From an uncultured Bacteroidales bacterium (lineage in GTDB: Bacteria; Bacteroidota; Bacteroidia; Bacteroidales; UBA932), in NCBI GenBank assembly GCA_947168065.1, contig CAMVKH010000008.1:1-64000 (forward strand): 64,000 bases of DNA, given 5' to 3'. The translations under genes were made by a program, and so were the position numbers. Of this stretch, positions 36,386 through 45,101 are shown in pieces (the stretch's first letter is position 1; each line of letters starts with the position of its first letter). The notes under the pieces are model-generated. The model was not told where the DNA came from and did not search any database. It worked only from the letters and a program-made list of their open reading frames with translations.

Positions 36386-36547
36386 ATGGCAAAGTATGTA
36401 TGCGACATCTGCGGGTACGAATACGACCCGGCAGTCGGTGATCCGGACAACGGCGTTGCTCCCGGCACTGCTTTCGAGAATCTTCCCGCCGACTGGGTGT
36501 GCCCGCTCTGCGGCGTAGGAAAAGAAGATTTCAGCCCGGCCAAATAG
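36386..36547 (+). CDS. Rubredoxin
   Basis: A complete 53-residue rubredoxin: a one-iron electron carrier in the cytoplasm. The two CxxCG knuckles are CDICGY (Cys6, Cys9) and CPLCGV (Cys39, Cys42), with [11 protein letters not shown] and FENLPADWV between them as in the family. In anaerobes it usually donates electrons to peroxide or superoxide reductases; no such partner lies next to it. It has its own promoter, and the next gene starts directly after its stop. Confidence 0.97.
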   Translation: MAKYVCDICGYEYDPAVGDPDNGVAPGTAFENLPADWVCPLCGVGKEDFSPAK

Positions 36548-37228
36548 ATGAAACATCTGTTGAGAATAACCCTGCCGGTGCTGTTGCTGCTGGCAGGGTT
36601 TTCCTGCAAGAAGGCCCAGGAGACGCCGGTTGCCGCGCCGCGGATCGAGACGGGCGACCTGCTCTTTGTGGGTATCCCCATGAACTATGGTGATGAAGGT
36701 ATGGCACAGGCGATTGCGGATGCCACCTCAAATGGTGATACGATCAATTACATCCATGCCGCCATCCTGGAAGTCGATGAAAACGACGCCATCTGGGTAA
36801 TCGATGCGACTCTGGCGCACGGGGTCGACCGTCATCCGCTCGACACGCTGTTCTCGGACTTTACGCTGCACCGGGGCGGCACCGCGACCTTCGAAGTCAT
36901 GCGCCTGAAAGACAAGCGCAACGCGACCGTCTATGTGGAGCAGGCGAAGGTTTTCCTGGGCGAACCGTACGACAGCTATTTCCGCACCTTCAACGGCCGG
37001 CATTATTGCACGGAGCTGATTGAGGACGCTTATGTCGACGCCGACGGCCACCGCTGGTTCGAATCTGCACCGATGAACTTCAAAAACCGGGAAGGGGAGT
37101 TTCCGTCCTATTGGGTGCGGCTCTTCGAAAGCATCGGCGAACCCATCCCGCAGGGCGAACCGGGCACCAATCCGCAGGACATGCACGCCTCTCCGTCGCT
37201 GGTGCATGTGATGTATTTAAATGATTAA
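36548..37228 (+). CDS. YiiX/YebB-like permuted NlpC/P60 hydrolase, lipoprotein
   Basis: A 226-residue exported lipoprotein (lipobox GFSC, Cys19). GDLLFVG near 39, IHAAILEV with the probable catalytic His near 68, and YCTELIEDAY with the probable catalytic Cys near 155 match the circularly permuted papain-like YiiX family. These enzymes may cleave peptidoglycan peptides or lipid amides. It follows rubredoxin without a gap, so they share a transcript, probably by organisation alone. Confidence 0.85.
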   Translation: MKHLLRITLPVLLLLAGFSCKKAQETPVAAPRIETGDLLFVGIPMNYGDEGMAQAIADATSNGDTINYIHAAILEVDENDAIWVIDATLAHGVDRHPLDTLFSDFTLHRGGTATFEVMRLKDKRNATVYVEQAKVFLGEPYDSYFRTFNGRHYCTELIEDAYVDADGHRWFESAPMNFKNREGEFPSYWVRLFESIGEPIPQGEPGTNPQDMHASPSLVHVMYLND

Positions 37229-37238
37229 ATGGAATATA

Positions 37239-37308
37239 TCGCGCGGAACGCGCGAGGGGGTTTGGGGGGCTTTGCCCCCCGTATGGAAGCGCGCTGCCTG
37301 CTGCGCGC
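37239..37308. repeat. Cluster of three GC-rich hairpins
   Basis: Three perfect stems in 70 bases: TCGCGCG/CGCGCGA (37239-37255, 3-base loop), GGGGGGC/GCCCCCC (37264-37280, 3-base loop) and GCGCGC/GCGCGC (37289-37308, 8-base loop). It resembles REP-type intergenic repeats and precedes the shared terminator. Confidence 0.6.
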
Positions 37309-37315
37309 ATACTCC

Positions 37316-37349
37316 AAAAAAAAAAAGCAGGCTTGGCCTGCTATTTTTT
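37316..37349. terminator. Bidirectional rho-independent terminator
   Basis: AGCAGGC (37326-37332) and GCCTGCT (37336-37342) form a 7-base stem with a 3-base loop. There is a run of 11 As on the left and a T-run on the right, so it can stop both the rightward lipoprotein transcript and the leftward tRNA-Ala transcript. Confidence 0.85.
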
Positions 37350-37350
37350 G

Positions 37351-37423
37351 TGGAGTATAGGAGAATCGGACTCCTGACCTTTTGAATGCCATTCAAACGC
37401 TCTACCAACTGAGCTAATACCCC
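37351..37423 (-). tRNA. tRNA-Ala (anticodon GGC)
   Basis: On the minus strand the acceptor GGGGTAT pairs with ATACTCC and contains the G3:U70 identity pair of alanine tRNAs. The anticodon arm TTTGA-ATGGCAT-TCAAA gives GGC, and the T loop has TCCGATTC. The CCA end is not encoded, unlike the tRNA-Val of this window. Confidence 0.95.
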
Positions 37424-37435
37424 ATGTCTTCGATG

Positions 37436-37466
37436 CAAAGGTAAGGCTTTTTTTTCTTCTTGCAAA
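37436..37466 (-). promoter_or_regulatory. -33/-7 promoter of tRNA-Ala
   Basis: On the minus strand TTTG (37463-37466), 19 bases, TACCTTTG (37436-37443), with the tRNA 5' end 12 bases downstream. Spacing and distance are identical to those of the tRNA-Val promoter. Confidence 0.82.
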
Positions 37467-37486
37467 TTTTTTCTCAAATTTGCGTT

Positions 37487-39052
37487 ATGGCAGCAGCGGA
37501 CACATCCTATACCAGAACTAGGAACAGCCTTAAAAACAGTTCTGTGGCCTTTGTGCTGCAGCTGGCCGCCATCTTCATCGGCTTTTTCGCCCGCCGCATT
37601 TTCATCCAGCGCCTGGGCGTTGAGATCATGGGTCTCAACTCAACAGCCGCCAGTATCCTCAATATGCTCAACCTGGCGGAGTTGGGTATTGGCACGGCTA
37701 TTTCTGTGACGCTCTATAAACCGTTACATGCCGGTGATCAGCAGTCCATCCGTGAAATCATCGCCATGCAGGGGTGGATGTACCGGCTCATCGGTTTCTT
37801 TGTGCTGGCAGGAAGTGCCGTGGTCCTGTGCTTTTTCCCGCGGATTTTCGGTAATGCGGGCCTCCCGCTGTCCTACAGCTATGCGACCTATATCGTACTC
37901 CTTTACTCGTCGCTGCTGTGGTATTTCTTCAATTACAAGAAGAACCTGCTGTACGCCGACCAGAAGAACTACAAGGTGCTGCTGAGCACGAACCTGGTAG
38001 GCCTGGTGAAGCAGTTGCTGCAGATCTGGGCCGTCCTCAACCTGGACCATCCGTATTTCTGGTGGCTGGCACTCGAGGCGCTCTCTTCCACGGTCAGTAC
38101 GCTGATTGTGCGTTGGGTGGTCGACCGTTCCTATCCCTTCCTGCGCGAAAAGGTCCATGTTGACGCGTCCCTTCGGAAACGCTATCCCGAAATCTTGTCG
38201 CGCAGCAAGTTTATTGCCTTTCATCGGCTGGGCGGCTACGCCGTGTCACAACTGAGCCCGATTTTCATCTATGCCTTTGCTTCGCTGACCGTTGTGGGCA
38301 TGTACGGAAACTACCAGCTGTTGACCGTCAACCTGGGTTTGCTGCTCACAGCCCTGTATGCAGGCGTGACGGCCAGTATTGGCGATATGGTGGCCGAAGG
38401 AGATAAGCCATTGATGATGAAGGTGTTCCGGGAACTGCTGTCTTCTCGAATCCTGATTGCCGGCGTTTGCAGCATTTGTCTCTGGTTCCTGACGGAACCG
38501 TTCGTGAGCCTGTGGCTGGGGCCGGAATACCTATTGGGCGGAACGACACTTGCCCTGATAATCGCGCAGTTCTTCATCTGGAATACCCGCTCGGTAGTCG
38601 ATGATTATCTGGTGGCCCATGGCGCTTTCCAGGATATCTGGTCACCGATTGCAGAAGCCGTGATCAATGTTGCGCTGTCGTGGCTGCTGGGACGCAGCTA
38701 TGGCATGAACGGCGTGCTGGCCGGTGTGCTGATCGCGCAGCTGCTGATTGTTTTCACCTGGAAACCGATCTTTCTTTTCCACTGGTCGCTGCATACGCCG
38801 GTCCGCTGGTATGTCTGGCTCTATCTCCGCTGTCTGTTGCCCGTGGCGTTGGGCTGGGGCGCCTGCTACCTGCTGGTGCAGGTACTGCCAATCGAGCCGC
38901 TGCGATCCTTCTGGTCGCTGCTGCTCTATGCCCTCTGCATCGGCAGCGTGGCGCTGGGCGTCTCGTTCGGCGTGATGGTATTCACGGAAAGCGGCATCCG
39001 TGGCTTCTGGCAACGCTTGTCGATTATATATCGGTTCTACAGGAAGTCTTGA
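37487..39052 (+). CDS. Polysaccharide flippase (Wzx / MATE-like membrane exporter)
   Basis: A 521-residue membrane protein with about 12-14 helices. It starts with a basic segment and a first helix (TRNSLKNSSVAFVLQLAAIF), followed by RRIFIQRLGVEIMGLNSTA, typical of oligosaccharide-repeat flippases. It would move lipid-linked glycans across the inner membrane. ATG 37487 was preferred over an upstream TTG. It opens a surface-glycan locus. Its 3' end overlaps the convergent glycosyltransferase by 29 bases. Confidence 0.92.
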   Translation: MAAADTSYTRTRNSLKNSSVAFVLQLAAIFIGFFARRIFIQRLGVEIMGLNSTAASILNMLNLAELGIGTAISVTLYKPLHAGDQQSIREIIAMQGWMYRLIGFFVLAGSAVVLCFFPRIFGNAGLPLSYSYATYIVLLYSSLLWYFFNYKKNLLYADQKNYKVLLSTNLVGLVKQLLQIWAVLNLDHPYFWWLALEALSSTVSTLIVRWVVDRSYPFLREKVHVDASLRKRYPEILSRSKFIAFHRLGGYAVSQLSPIFIYAFASLTVVGMYGNYQLLTVNLGLLLTALYAGVTASIGDMVAEGDKPLMMKVFRELLSSRILIAGVCSICLWFLTEPFVSLWLGPEYLLGGTTLALIIAQFFIWNTRSVVDDYLVAHGAFQDIWSPIAEAVINVALSWLLGRSYGMNGVLAGVLIAQLLIVFTWKPIFLFHWSLHTPVRWYVWLYLRCLLPVALGWGACYLLVQVLPIEPLRSFWSLLLYALCIGSVALGVSFGVMVFTESGIRGFWQRLSIIYRFYRKS

Positions 39053-39974
39053 CGACCCGGTTGTGCTTGTTCCTGAGCTTTTTGGGGAATAGGCCCGCGA
39101 TGGCCCGAACGATACGGGAATGATTCACTGCGCGCCGGCCGAAAAGAATGATGTAATCCTTGATATCTCTGACAATCCGCCTTTTGTGCTTCAAACGGTA
39201 TACTTCCCGGTAGTAGATGCCGTCTCCCTTGGGATTGATCGTATAACGGGTGCCAAAGTGGATCAGGAAGGCTTTCGTGTTCGGCTTGCCGGATCCGTCT
39301 GTCCAGATGTATTTCAAGGTTCCCCTGCGGATGTTCACGGCGTAGCATTTGGCTTCCGGATAGTAGGCAAACACGTCAAACCAATTGTCGACCGGACGCA
39401 TGTGGTGCACCGCAAGGGCCAGGCAAAGGATAGTCTCGTCTTCGAGGAGATTCTCGAAAATGGAGAAATGATAGTCCAGGTAATGTTCGGCTATAAACCT
39501 GCAGGTTTCCTTGATGGCGGGGAGGTCTTTGCCATTGTTGCGGATGTAATACACACCGCCCTGGCAGGTAATCTTGTAATCCACCTTGTCTCTCAAAGCG
39601 CCCAGGTTTTCCTCTTTCCACCACCCGTAGTCGGAATCCTTTGGCGCGGTGCGTCCGAGCAAACCAATGTCGGGGCTGTCTTTAAAAACAGCCCATAATC
39701 CGTTCAGGTCCTTGTAAGCCAGTGAATCCGCATCGATAAAGATGGTTTGGTCAAAGGGGGAAAGGTCCAGGATGCGCAGTTTGTCGATATAGGAGTACGC
39801 GGGATTCTCGATGATGACCACTTTATCGAAATCTGCCGTCCATTCGTTTTGCCGGTCACAGAGGATGGCGAAGGGCATCGGTTCTCGGGAATGGTAACGG
39901 TAGGAAAGCAACAGGTTGTGAGCGATGATATAATAAATATCCTTACCTGTTGCCACCGTAATGAAACCTTTCAT
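39024..39974 (-). CDS. Glycosyltransferase (nucleotide-diphospho-sugar transferase, GT-A fold)
   Basis: The product is 316 residues from ATG 39974; the frame stays open upstream, but that part would run into the divergent kinase gene and lacks family features. FITVATGKDIYYIIAHNLL at the start, PFDQTIFIDADSLAY with a DAD metal motif at 81-83, and a GGVYYIRNN segment near 160 indicate a GT8-like retaining transferase. A -7 box (TACCTTTG, minus strand, 39998-40005) lies 24 bases upstream. Donor and acceptor are unknown. Confidence 0.83.
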   Translation of the reverse strand: MKGFITVATGKDIYYIIAHNLLLSYRYHSREPMPFAILCDRQNEWTADFDKVVIIENPAYSYIDKLRILDLSPFDQTIFIDADSLAYKDLNGLWAVFKDSPDIGLLGRTAPKDSDYGWWKEENLGALRDKVDYKITCQGGVYYIRNNGKDLPAIKETCRFIAEHYLDYHFSIFENLLEDETILCLALAVHHMRPVDNWFDVFAYYPEAKCYAVNIRRGTLKYIWTDGSGKPNTKAFLIHFGTRYTINPKGDGIYYREVYRLKHKRRIVRDIKDYIILFGRRAVNHSRIVRAIAGLFPKKLRNKHNRVVKTSCRTDI

Positions 39975-39997
39975 ACTCCGTTGTTTATTGGATGTAG

Positions 39998-40042
39998 CAA
40001 AGGTAGAAAAAACTGAATATTCGTGAAAATATTTTATCTTTG
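39998..40042. promoter_or_regulatory. Divergent -7 boxes between the glycosyltransferase and the HprK-like kinase
   Basis: A minus-strand TACCTTTG (39998-40005) with TTTC at -33 (40025-40028) serves the glycosyltransferase. A plus-strand TATCTTTG (40035-40042) ends one base before the kinase ATG at 40044, which implies a leaderless or near-leaderless kinase mRNA. Confidence 0.6.
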
Positions 40043-40043
40043 C

Positions 40044-41111
40044 ATGATGATTATCAAGTTGACATTGGGCCAGACAGAACGCTGTCTGCAGCGCCTGCAT
40101 CAGTACCTGGACGCACATGGTCCGTGGGAAGATGCGGGTTTTCTGGATCTGGCCGGTATCAAGAAAATCAACGTCTGTTGCAACAGGCCTGGCATCGGGC
40201 CGATTCTGCGTCGTCAGCTTGACTGGTCGATGTGTCCCGCGTGTGCCGCACCGGACAGTACTTTGTTCCTCTGGGAGGATGAAGACCTGTCGCATTTCCA
40301 TCAGAACATACTGGGCCTTGACTTGCCGCTGGAAGACGATTACCTGATGCTGGTCACCTGGGATGGCCAACGGATGAGTTCTTTTGGCGGTTTCAGCACC
40401 CAGGACGGTTTCTTCTCCATCTGGGAAGGGGATCGGCAATACTATTGCGTGCAGAGCCTGAAGCCGGAAGAACTGCTCAAGATCCACCTTTTCGCCATGA
40501 ATTTTTCCCGCCTGGCCGACACGCCCGCCAGTACCTTGATACACGGCGCCTGCGTGGGAGTGGACGGGAAGGGCGTGCTGCTATGCGCCCGGGGTGGAAA
40601 AGGCAAGTCTACGCTGACCGTGAGCTCCCTGTTCCAGGGCTTCGAGTATGTGTCCGACGACTATCTCATCATCCGCAAAGAGGTGGATAAGCTGCTGGCT
40701 TCTCCGATCTATTCCATGACGGCGCTGTCGCCGCAGATCTACAGCCAACTTTACGACGACCTGGGCCCGTCCCGCTTTATCGGGCTTAACGGCCGGATGA
40801 ACAAGTATATACTGGATATTTCCGGTTGGCGGGAGCAGGTACGGAGGAACTATCCCGTGAAGGCCTGCCTGTTCCCGGAAATAGCCGATGTGCGGGAACC
40901 CCGAATCGTGCGCTGCACGCCGCAGGAAAAGGGAAGAGCCCTGACCCATATCATCCATTCCACCATCGAGCAAATGCAGGAACAGGGGAATACCTATGCC
41001 GTGCGCAAACTGCTCGGCATGCTGTCCGGATTGGATTTCTACCGCATCATCCTATCGCCCGACCTTCTCCGAAACGTGGAATGCCTGCGGTCTTTTATCA
41101 AAGCATTATAG
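40044..41111 (+). CDS. HprK-related kinase (serine kinase-like P-loop protein)
   Basis: A 355-residue protein with an N-terminal domain of unknown role and a C-terminal HPr-kinase-like P-loop domain: TLIHGACVGVDGKGVLLCAR, then GGKGKSTLTV (Walker A, about 184-193) and YVSDDYLII near 207. In other genomes this family occurs with PqqD-like proteins and PF14907-type nucleotidyltransferases in peptide-modification and glycan loci; exactly this neighbourhood is present here. It probably phosphorylates a peptide, protein or sugar substrate, not HPr. The start was set at ATG 40044 (40047 also possible), next to the -7 box. Confidence 0.82.
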   Translation: MMIIKLTLGQTERCLQRLHQYLDAHGPWEDAGFLDLAGIKKINVCCNRPGIGPILRRQLDWSMCPACAAPDSTLFLWEDEDLSHFHQNILGLDLPLEDDYLMLVTWDGQRMSSFGGFSTQDGFFSIWEGDRQYYCVQSLKPEELLKIHLFAMNFSRLADTPASTLIHGACVGVDGKGVLLCARGGKGKSTLTVSSLFQGFEYVSDDYLIIRKEVDKLLASPIYSMTALSPQIYSQLYDDLGPSRFIGLNGRMNKYILDISGWREQVRRNYPVKACLFPEIADVREPRIVRCTPQEKGRALTHIIHSTIEQMQEQGNTYAVRKLLGMLSGLDFYRIILSPDLLRNVECLRSFIKAL

Positions 41112-41121
41112 CATCAACCTT

Positions 41122-41538
41122 ATGAATTATCAACTGAACGAAGCCAAGATGTTCGCCGACGTTACCGACGGAATTGCCATCATCATCAACTCCATGACCG
41201 GTGTTTACTACGGCATGAACGGCCTCGGCACGGGCATGTTCGACGCCCTTCTGAAGGGATCGTCCGTCGCTGACGTACTGGCTGCATTCGCCGCCCTTCC
41301 CGGTGCTCCTGCCGATTGTGAGGCGCGTTTGCAGGCCTTTGTCGAGACGCTCAAAGGCTTTGAGATCATCGTCCCGGCCGAAAGCGAAAGCTCGGCACCT
41401 GTTTCTCTCGTTTTGAAAGATGCCGTATACGACGAATTCACGCCTACGTGCAACGAATACAACGACGTACAGGAACTCCTGTTCGCCGACCCCATCCACG
41501 AAGTGAAGGAAGACGAGGGCTGGAAGCCCGAGAAGTAA
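41122..41538 (+). CDS. PqqD-family (RiPP recognition element) protein with long acidic tail
   Basis: The 138-residue product begins at ATG 41122. Residues 1-85 fit the winged-helix PqqD fold (MFADVTDGIAIIINSMTGVYYGMNG-type start, with a long helix-rich middle). PqqD-like domains bind leader peptides of modified peptides. The last 50 residues form a separate tail (YDEFTPTCNEYNDVQELLF, then ADPIHEVKEDEGWKPEK) that is not part of a minimal PqqD. The tail could be a substrate or a docking segment; no other precursor-like gene was found nearby. It lies 10 bases after the kinase gene and one base before a GT2 gene. Confidence 0.8.
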   Translation: MNYQLNEAKMFADVTDGIAIIINSMTGVYYGMNGLGTGMFDALLKGSSVADVLAAFAALPGAPADCEARLQAFVETLKGFEIIVPAESESSAPVSLVLKDAVYDEFTPTCNEYNDVQELLFADPIHEVKEDEGWKPEK

Positions 41539-41539
41539 G

Positions 41540-42520
41540 ATGCCCAAGGTTACCGTCGTCATACCCGTCTATAACACAGGGGCTTTGCTGAACCGTACGC
41601 TGGAAAGCGTGACGCGGCAGACGTTGACGGATATCGAGATTGTCTGCGTGGACGACTGTTCAACGGATGACTCGCTGGCCATCCTGAACGGCTGGGCGCG
41701 GCGCGATGCACGCGTACGGGTCATTGCACTGCCTGAAAACGGCGGCGTTTCGCGTGCCCGCAATACGGGCATCGACGAGAGTCGGGGAGACTTCATCTAT
41801 TTCCTGGATTCCGACGACTGGATTGACGACGACTATCTCGAGGCTATGTATGCCAAGGCCCTTGAGACAGGGCAGGATGTCGTGGTGAATGCCAACTATG
41901 TCAAGGAATATGAGGATGCCGGCAAAAAGCCACAAAAAGAAGGCTGGGGCTTCACGGAACCCGGTTTTTATGCGCCGGCCATCGTGCAGAGCCATATGCT
42001 CTGCGTGATATGGACGCGCCTCTACAAGCGGGATTACCTGCTGCGCAACGACATCCGTTTTCCCATCGTTGCCGGTGGCGCGGAGGATATTTATTTCACC
42101 GCCTTGGCGGAAGTGCTGCAGCCGCGCAGCTATGTCTTCTTTGGCCCGTATCACCACTACTGGCAGCGTACCGGATCGCTTTTCCACCAGAAGAGCAACG
42201 GCTATTATTACGTGCAGAGCTATCGGATGCTGTACGACGAACTGGTGGCCCGCGGCATTTCTCTGGAGGGCCTGAAACTTTTCCATTGCGGCATGATCGA
42301 GGTGGATTCGGAGGAAAAGTTCGAGTTGCTCCGACGCCTCGCGCTGGACGTGAATCCGTATGTGCATCAGCATATAGAATACTACACGGGGCACGACTTG
42401 CTGCTGCTGGCCGCCGTGACGGAAAGCCCTGACTATGCATCCTACCTGGCGCAGCATCACCGTAATCTGGTGGTCGATTACCTGCGTTCCCAACTCATCA
42501 ACAAGCGACGCCATGCCTGA
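41540..42520 (+). CDS. Family 2 glycosyltransferase, tandem copy 1
   Basis: A 326-residue inverting GT2 enzyme with VTVVIPVYNTGALLNRTLES at the start, VCVDDCSTDDS near 36 and the metal motif FLDSDDWIDDD (DSDD at 90-93). There are no transmembrane segments. It is closely similar over its whole length to the next gene, so the pair arose by tandem duplication. It overlaps the next gene by eight bases. The sugar specificity is unknown. Confidence 0.92.
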   Translation: MPKVTVVIPVYNTGALLNRTLESVTRQTLTDIEIVCVDDCSTDDSLAILNGWARRDARVRVIALPENGGVSRARNTGIDESRGDFIYFLDSDDWIDDDYLEAMYAKALETGQDVVVNANYVKEYEDAGKKPQKEGWGFTEPGFYAPAIVQSHMLCVIWTRLYKRDYLLRNDIRFPIVAGGAEDIYFTALAEVLQPRSYVFFGPYHHYWQRTGSLFHQKSNGYYYVQSYRMLYDELVARGISLEGLKLFHCGMIEVDSEEKFELLRRLALDVNPYVHQHIEYYTGHDLLLLAAVTESPDYASYLAQHHRNLVVDYLRSQLINKRRHA

Positions 42521-43496
42521 GGTCTCCGTCATCATCCCCGTGCACAATACGGAAGCCCTGCTGGACAGGACTTTGGGCAGTCTCGTGCGCCAGACGCTGC
42601 GGGACATCGAGATCCTCTGCGTGGACGACGGTTCCACCGACGGCTCGCTGGGCGTGCTGCAGGCCTGGGCGCAAAAGGACCCGCGCATCCGCGTCATCGC
42701 GTTCCCGCAGAACCGGGGCGTGGCGGCGGCGCGCAACGCGGGCTTTGCCGAAAGCCGCGGAGACTATGTCTATTACCTGGATTCCGACGACTGGATCGAC
42801 GACGACCACCTGGCCGCCATGCACGCCAAAGCGCTGGAAACAGGGCAGGACGTGGTGGTCAATGCCAACTATGTACAGGCTTTCGAAGACCCGGCCAAGG
42901 ACGCCACCAGCGGAAATTTCGGCTTTATCGAAGGGGACGGCTTCTATCCGGCGCCGCAGGTGCAGACCTTTTTCCCGCCCGTGATCTGGGCGCGCCTGTA
43001 CAAGCGCGCGTACCTGCAGCGCATCGGGATCGCCTTCCCGGACGTGAAGGGTGGGGCGGAGGATATCTACTATGCCGGCCTGGCCGAGTTGCTGCAGCCG
43101 CTCAGTTATGTGTTCCGCGGCCCTTTCCACCACTACTGGCAGCGGGAAGGCTCGCTTTTCCACCAGAAAACCAACGGTTTCCATTATATCCAGAGTTTCA
43201 AGCTGCTCCATGACGAGCTTTTGCGGCGCGGCGTCCCCACGGAGGAAATCCGCCTGTTCTACGCCGGCCCCATGATCCTGGACACGCAGGAAAAGTTCGA
43301 CTTCGTGCGCGCGTTCCTGCTGGACATCGAGGCCCAGGTGCGCCGGCATACTGAACTCTATGTGGCGCACGACCTCTTTTTGCTCGACGCCGTCTGCGGG
43401 AGTTCGGACTATGCGGATTTCCTGTCCCGGCACAACCCCAACATCGCCCTGGCTTTCATACGAAGCCGGATGAAAAGCATGCAACGCAATGGATAA
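42513..43496 (+). CDS. Family 2 glycosyltransferase, tandem copy 2
   Basis: A 327-residue paralogue of the preceding gene. The N-terminal VSVIIPVHNTEALLDRTLGS and the YLDSDDWIDDD metal motif match copy 1, as does the shared stretch ALETGQDVVVNANYV. Differences are mainly in the C-terminal acceptor half, so the two may add different sugars or work in sequence. ATG 42513 lies within the last codons of copy 1. Confidence 0.92.
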   Translation: MPEVSVIIPVHNTEALLDRTLGSLVRQTLRDIEILCVDDGSTDGSLGVLQAWAQKDPRIRVIAFPQNRGVAAARNAGFAESRGDYVYYLDSDDWIDDDHLAAMHAKALETGQDVVVNANYVQAFEDPAKDATSGNFGFIEGDGFYPAPQVQTFFPPVIWARLYKRAYLQRIGIAFPDVKGGAEDIYYAGLAELLQPLSYVFRGPFHHYWQREGSLFHQKTNGFHYIQSFKLLHDELLRRGVPTEEIRLFYAGPMILDTQEKFDFVRAFLLDIEAQVRRHTELYVAHDLFLLDAVCGSSDYADFLSRHNPNIALAFIRSRMKSMQRNG

Positions 43497-44169
43497 TTCC
43501 CTGATTTCCGTCATTATACCCGTGAAGAACGGGACCAACTATCTTGGCGAAGCCATCGCCTCGCTACGCCGCCAGAACATGAATCTGGAGATTATCGTCG
43601 TGGACGACGGTTCTGCCGATGAAACGGCCGAGCTGGCCCGCAAGGCCGGCTGCGTGGTGCTGCAGCACCCGGTTTCCCGAGGGCAGGTGGCCGGCAAGAA
43701 CACCGGCATCGCTGCGGCGAAAGGCGACTACATCCTTTTTCTGGACCACGACGACCGGGTGCGGGACGGCGCGCTTCGCACGATGTACGAGGCGCTGGCG
43801 GCCGATCCCTCGGTCGTGGCCGTGCAGGCCATGGTGCAGGATTTCCGCTCGCCCGAGATTCCCGAACTGCCCGGCATCGTAGTGCGCCCCGAGCCGTTTT
43901 ACGGCCTCTTTACGGGCGCCGTGCTGATCCGCCGGGAGGTCTTCGACCGCATCGGCCCTTTCAGCGAGAACGTGCACACCGGGGAAATCATCGAATGGTT
44001 CTCGCGCCTCGAGGCGCAGGGGATGCAGGTCTGCAAGCTTGACCTCGTGTCGACCGACCGCCGTATCCACCAGACCAATTTCGGCCGCACCGACCGGGCG
44101 GAAGAGATGAAAAACTACGCCGCCGTCCTGCGGGAGCGGCTGAAAGCCCTTAGAAATCAACAACAATGA
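43489..44169 (+). CDS. Short family 2 glycosyltransferase
   Basis: A 226-residue GT2 protein with [20 protein letters not shown] at the start, [10 protein letters not shown] near 37, and [12 protein letters not shown] near 83. The C-terminal [14 protein letters not shown] segment near 165 supplies the probable catalytic region. It is shorter than and diverged from the tandem pair. It overlaps the previous gene by eight bases and the next by four, so translation of the block is coupled. Confidence 0.9.
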   Translation: MDNSLISVIIPVKNGTNYLGEAIASLRRQNMNLEIIVVDDGSADETAELARKAGCVVLQHPVSRGQVAGKNTGIAAAKGDYILFLDHDDRVRDGALRTMYEALAADPSVVAVQAMVQDFRSPEIPELPGIVVRPEPFYGLFTGAVLIRREVFDRIGPFSENVHTGEIIEWFSRLEAQGMQVCKLDLVSTDRRIHQTNFGRTDRAEEMKNYAAVLRERLKALRNQQQ

Positions 44170-45101
44170 GCAAGATACTCGTTACCGGCGGTGCCGGATT
44201 CATCGGATCGCATCTGTGCGAACGCCTGCTGGCGGATGGCCATTCCGTGATCTGCCTCGACAACTTTTTCAGCGGCGACCGCGACAACGTCGCGCACTTG
44301 CTGGGGAAACCCGACTTCACGCTGGTGGAGCACGACGTCACGGATTCTTTCCACTTTGTCGTGGACGAGATCTATAACCTGGCGTGCCCGGCTTCGCCGG
44401 TGTTCTACCAGTCCGATCCGGTCAAGACCACGCGCACCTCGGTCCTGGGCGCCATCAACGCGCTGGAGCTGGCTCGTGAGACGGGCGCGAAGATCCTGCA
44501 GGCTTCCACTTCGGAAGTGTACGGCGACCCGGCCGTGCACCCGCAGAACGAGCAGTATTGGGGCCATGTCAATCCCATCGGCCTGCGCTCCTGCTACGAC
44601 GAGGGCAAACGCTGCGCCGAATCGCTTTTCTTCGACTACCGCCGCCGTTACGGCGTGCGCATCAAGGTGGTGCGCATCTTCAACACCTACGGCCCCCGGA
44701 TGGCGGTCAACGACGGCCGCGTCATCTCCAATTTCGTGGTGCAGGCGCTGCGCGGCGAGGACATCACCATCTACGGCAACGGACAGCAGACGCGCTCGTT
44801 CCAGTACGTATCGGACTTGGTGGAGGGCATGGTGCGAATGATGGGCTCTGGCGATGCCTTTTCGGGACCGGTGAACCTGGGCAACCCGGGCGAATTCACC
44901 ATGCTGGAGCTGGCTGAGAAGGTGCTGTCCAAGACCAATAGCCACAGCCGGCTGATCTTCAAGCCGCTGCCCGAGGACGACCCGAAGATGCGCCGCCCCG
45001 ACATCTCGCTGGCGGCCCGGCGGCTAAAATGGCAACCGCAGGTCCCGCTCGATGAAGGGCTGGATGCGGTGATCGCGTATTTTCGGGAGAAGCTGGCTTA
45101 G
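44166..45101 (+). CDS. UDP-glucuronate decarboxylase (UDP-xylose synthase)
   Basis: A 311-residue extended short-chain dehydrogenase that converts UDP-glucuronate to UDP-xylose. It has [16 protein letters not shown] (residues 7-22), [19 protein letters not shown] near 70, the STSEVYGDP loop near 114, and the Tyr144/Lys148 pair in [12 protein letters not shown]. The ACPASP and SCYDEGKR stretches are characteristic of UXS enzymes. It suggests that the linked GT2 enzymes use xylose or a derivative. It converges on the nucleotidyltransferase with a four-base overlap. Confidence 0.9.
   Translation: MSKILVTGGAGFIGSHLCERLLADGHSVICLDNFFSGDRDNVAHLLGKPDFTLVEHDVTDSFHFVVDEIYNLACPASPVFYQSDPVKTTRTSVLGAINALELARETGAKILQASTSEVYGDPAVHPQNEQYWGHVNPIGLRSCYDEGKRCAESLFFDYRRRYGVRIKVVRIFNTYGPRMAVNDGRVISNFVVQALRGEDITIYGNGQQTRSFQYVSDLVEGMVRMMGSGDAFSGPVNLGNPGEFTMLELAEKVLSKTNSHSRLIFKPLPEDDPKMRRPDISLAARRLKWQPQVPLDEGLDAVIAYFREKLA

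Noticed and set aside
39975-40544. N-terminal extension of the DxD glycosyltransferase on the minus strand
   Set aside because: The extension would overlap the HprK-like gene and lacks homology. The ATG at 39974 fits the start of the sugar-transferase fold and follows a -7 box.
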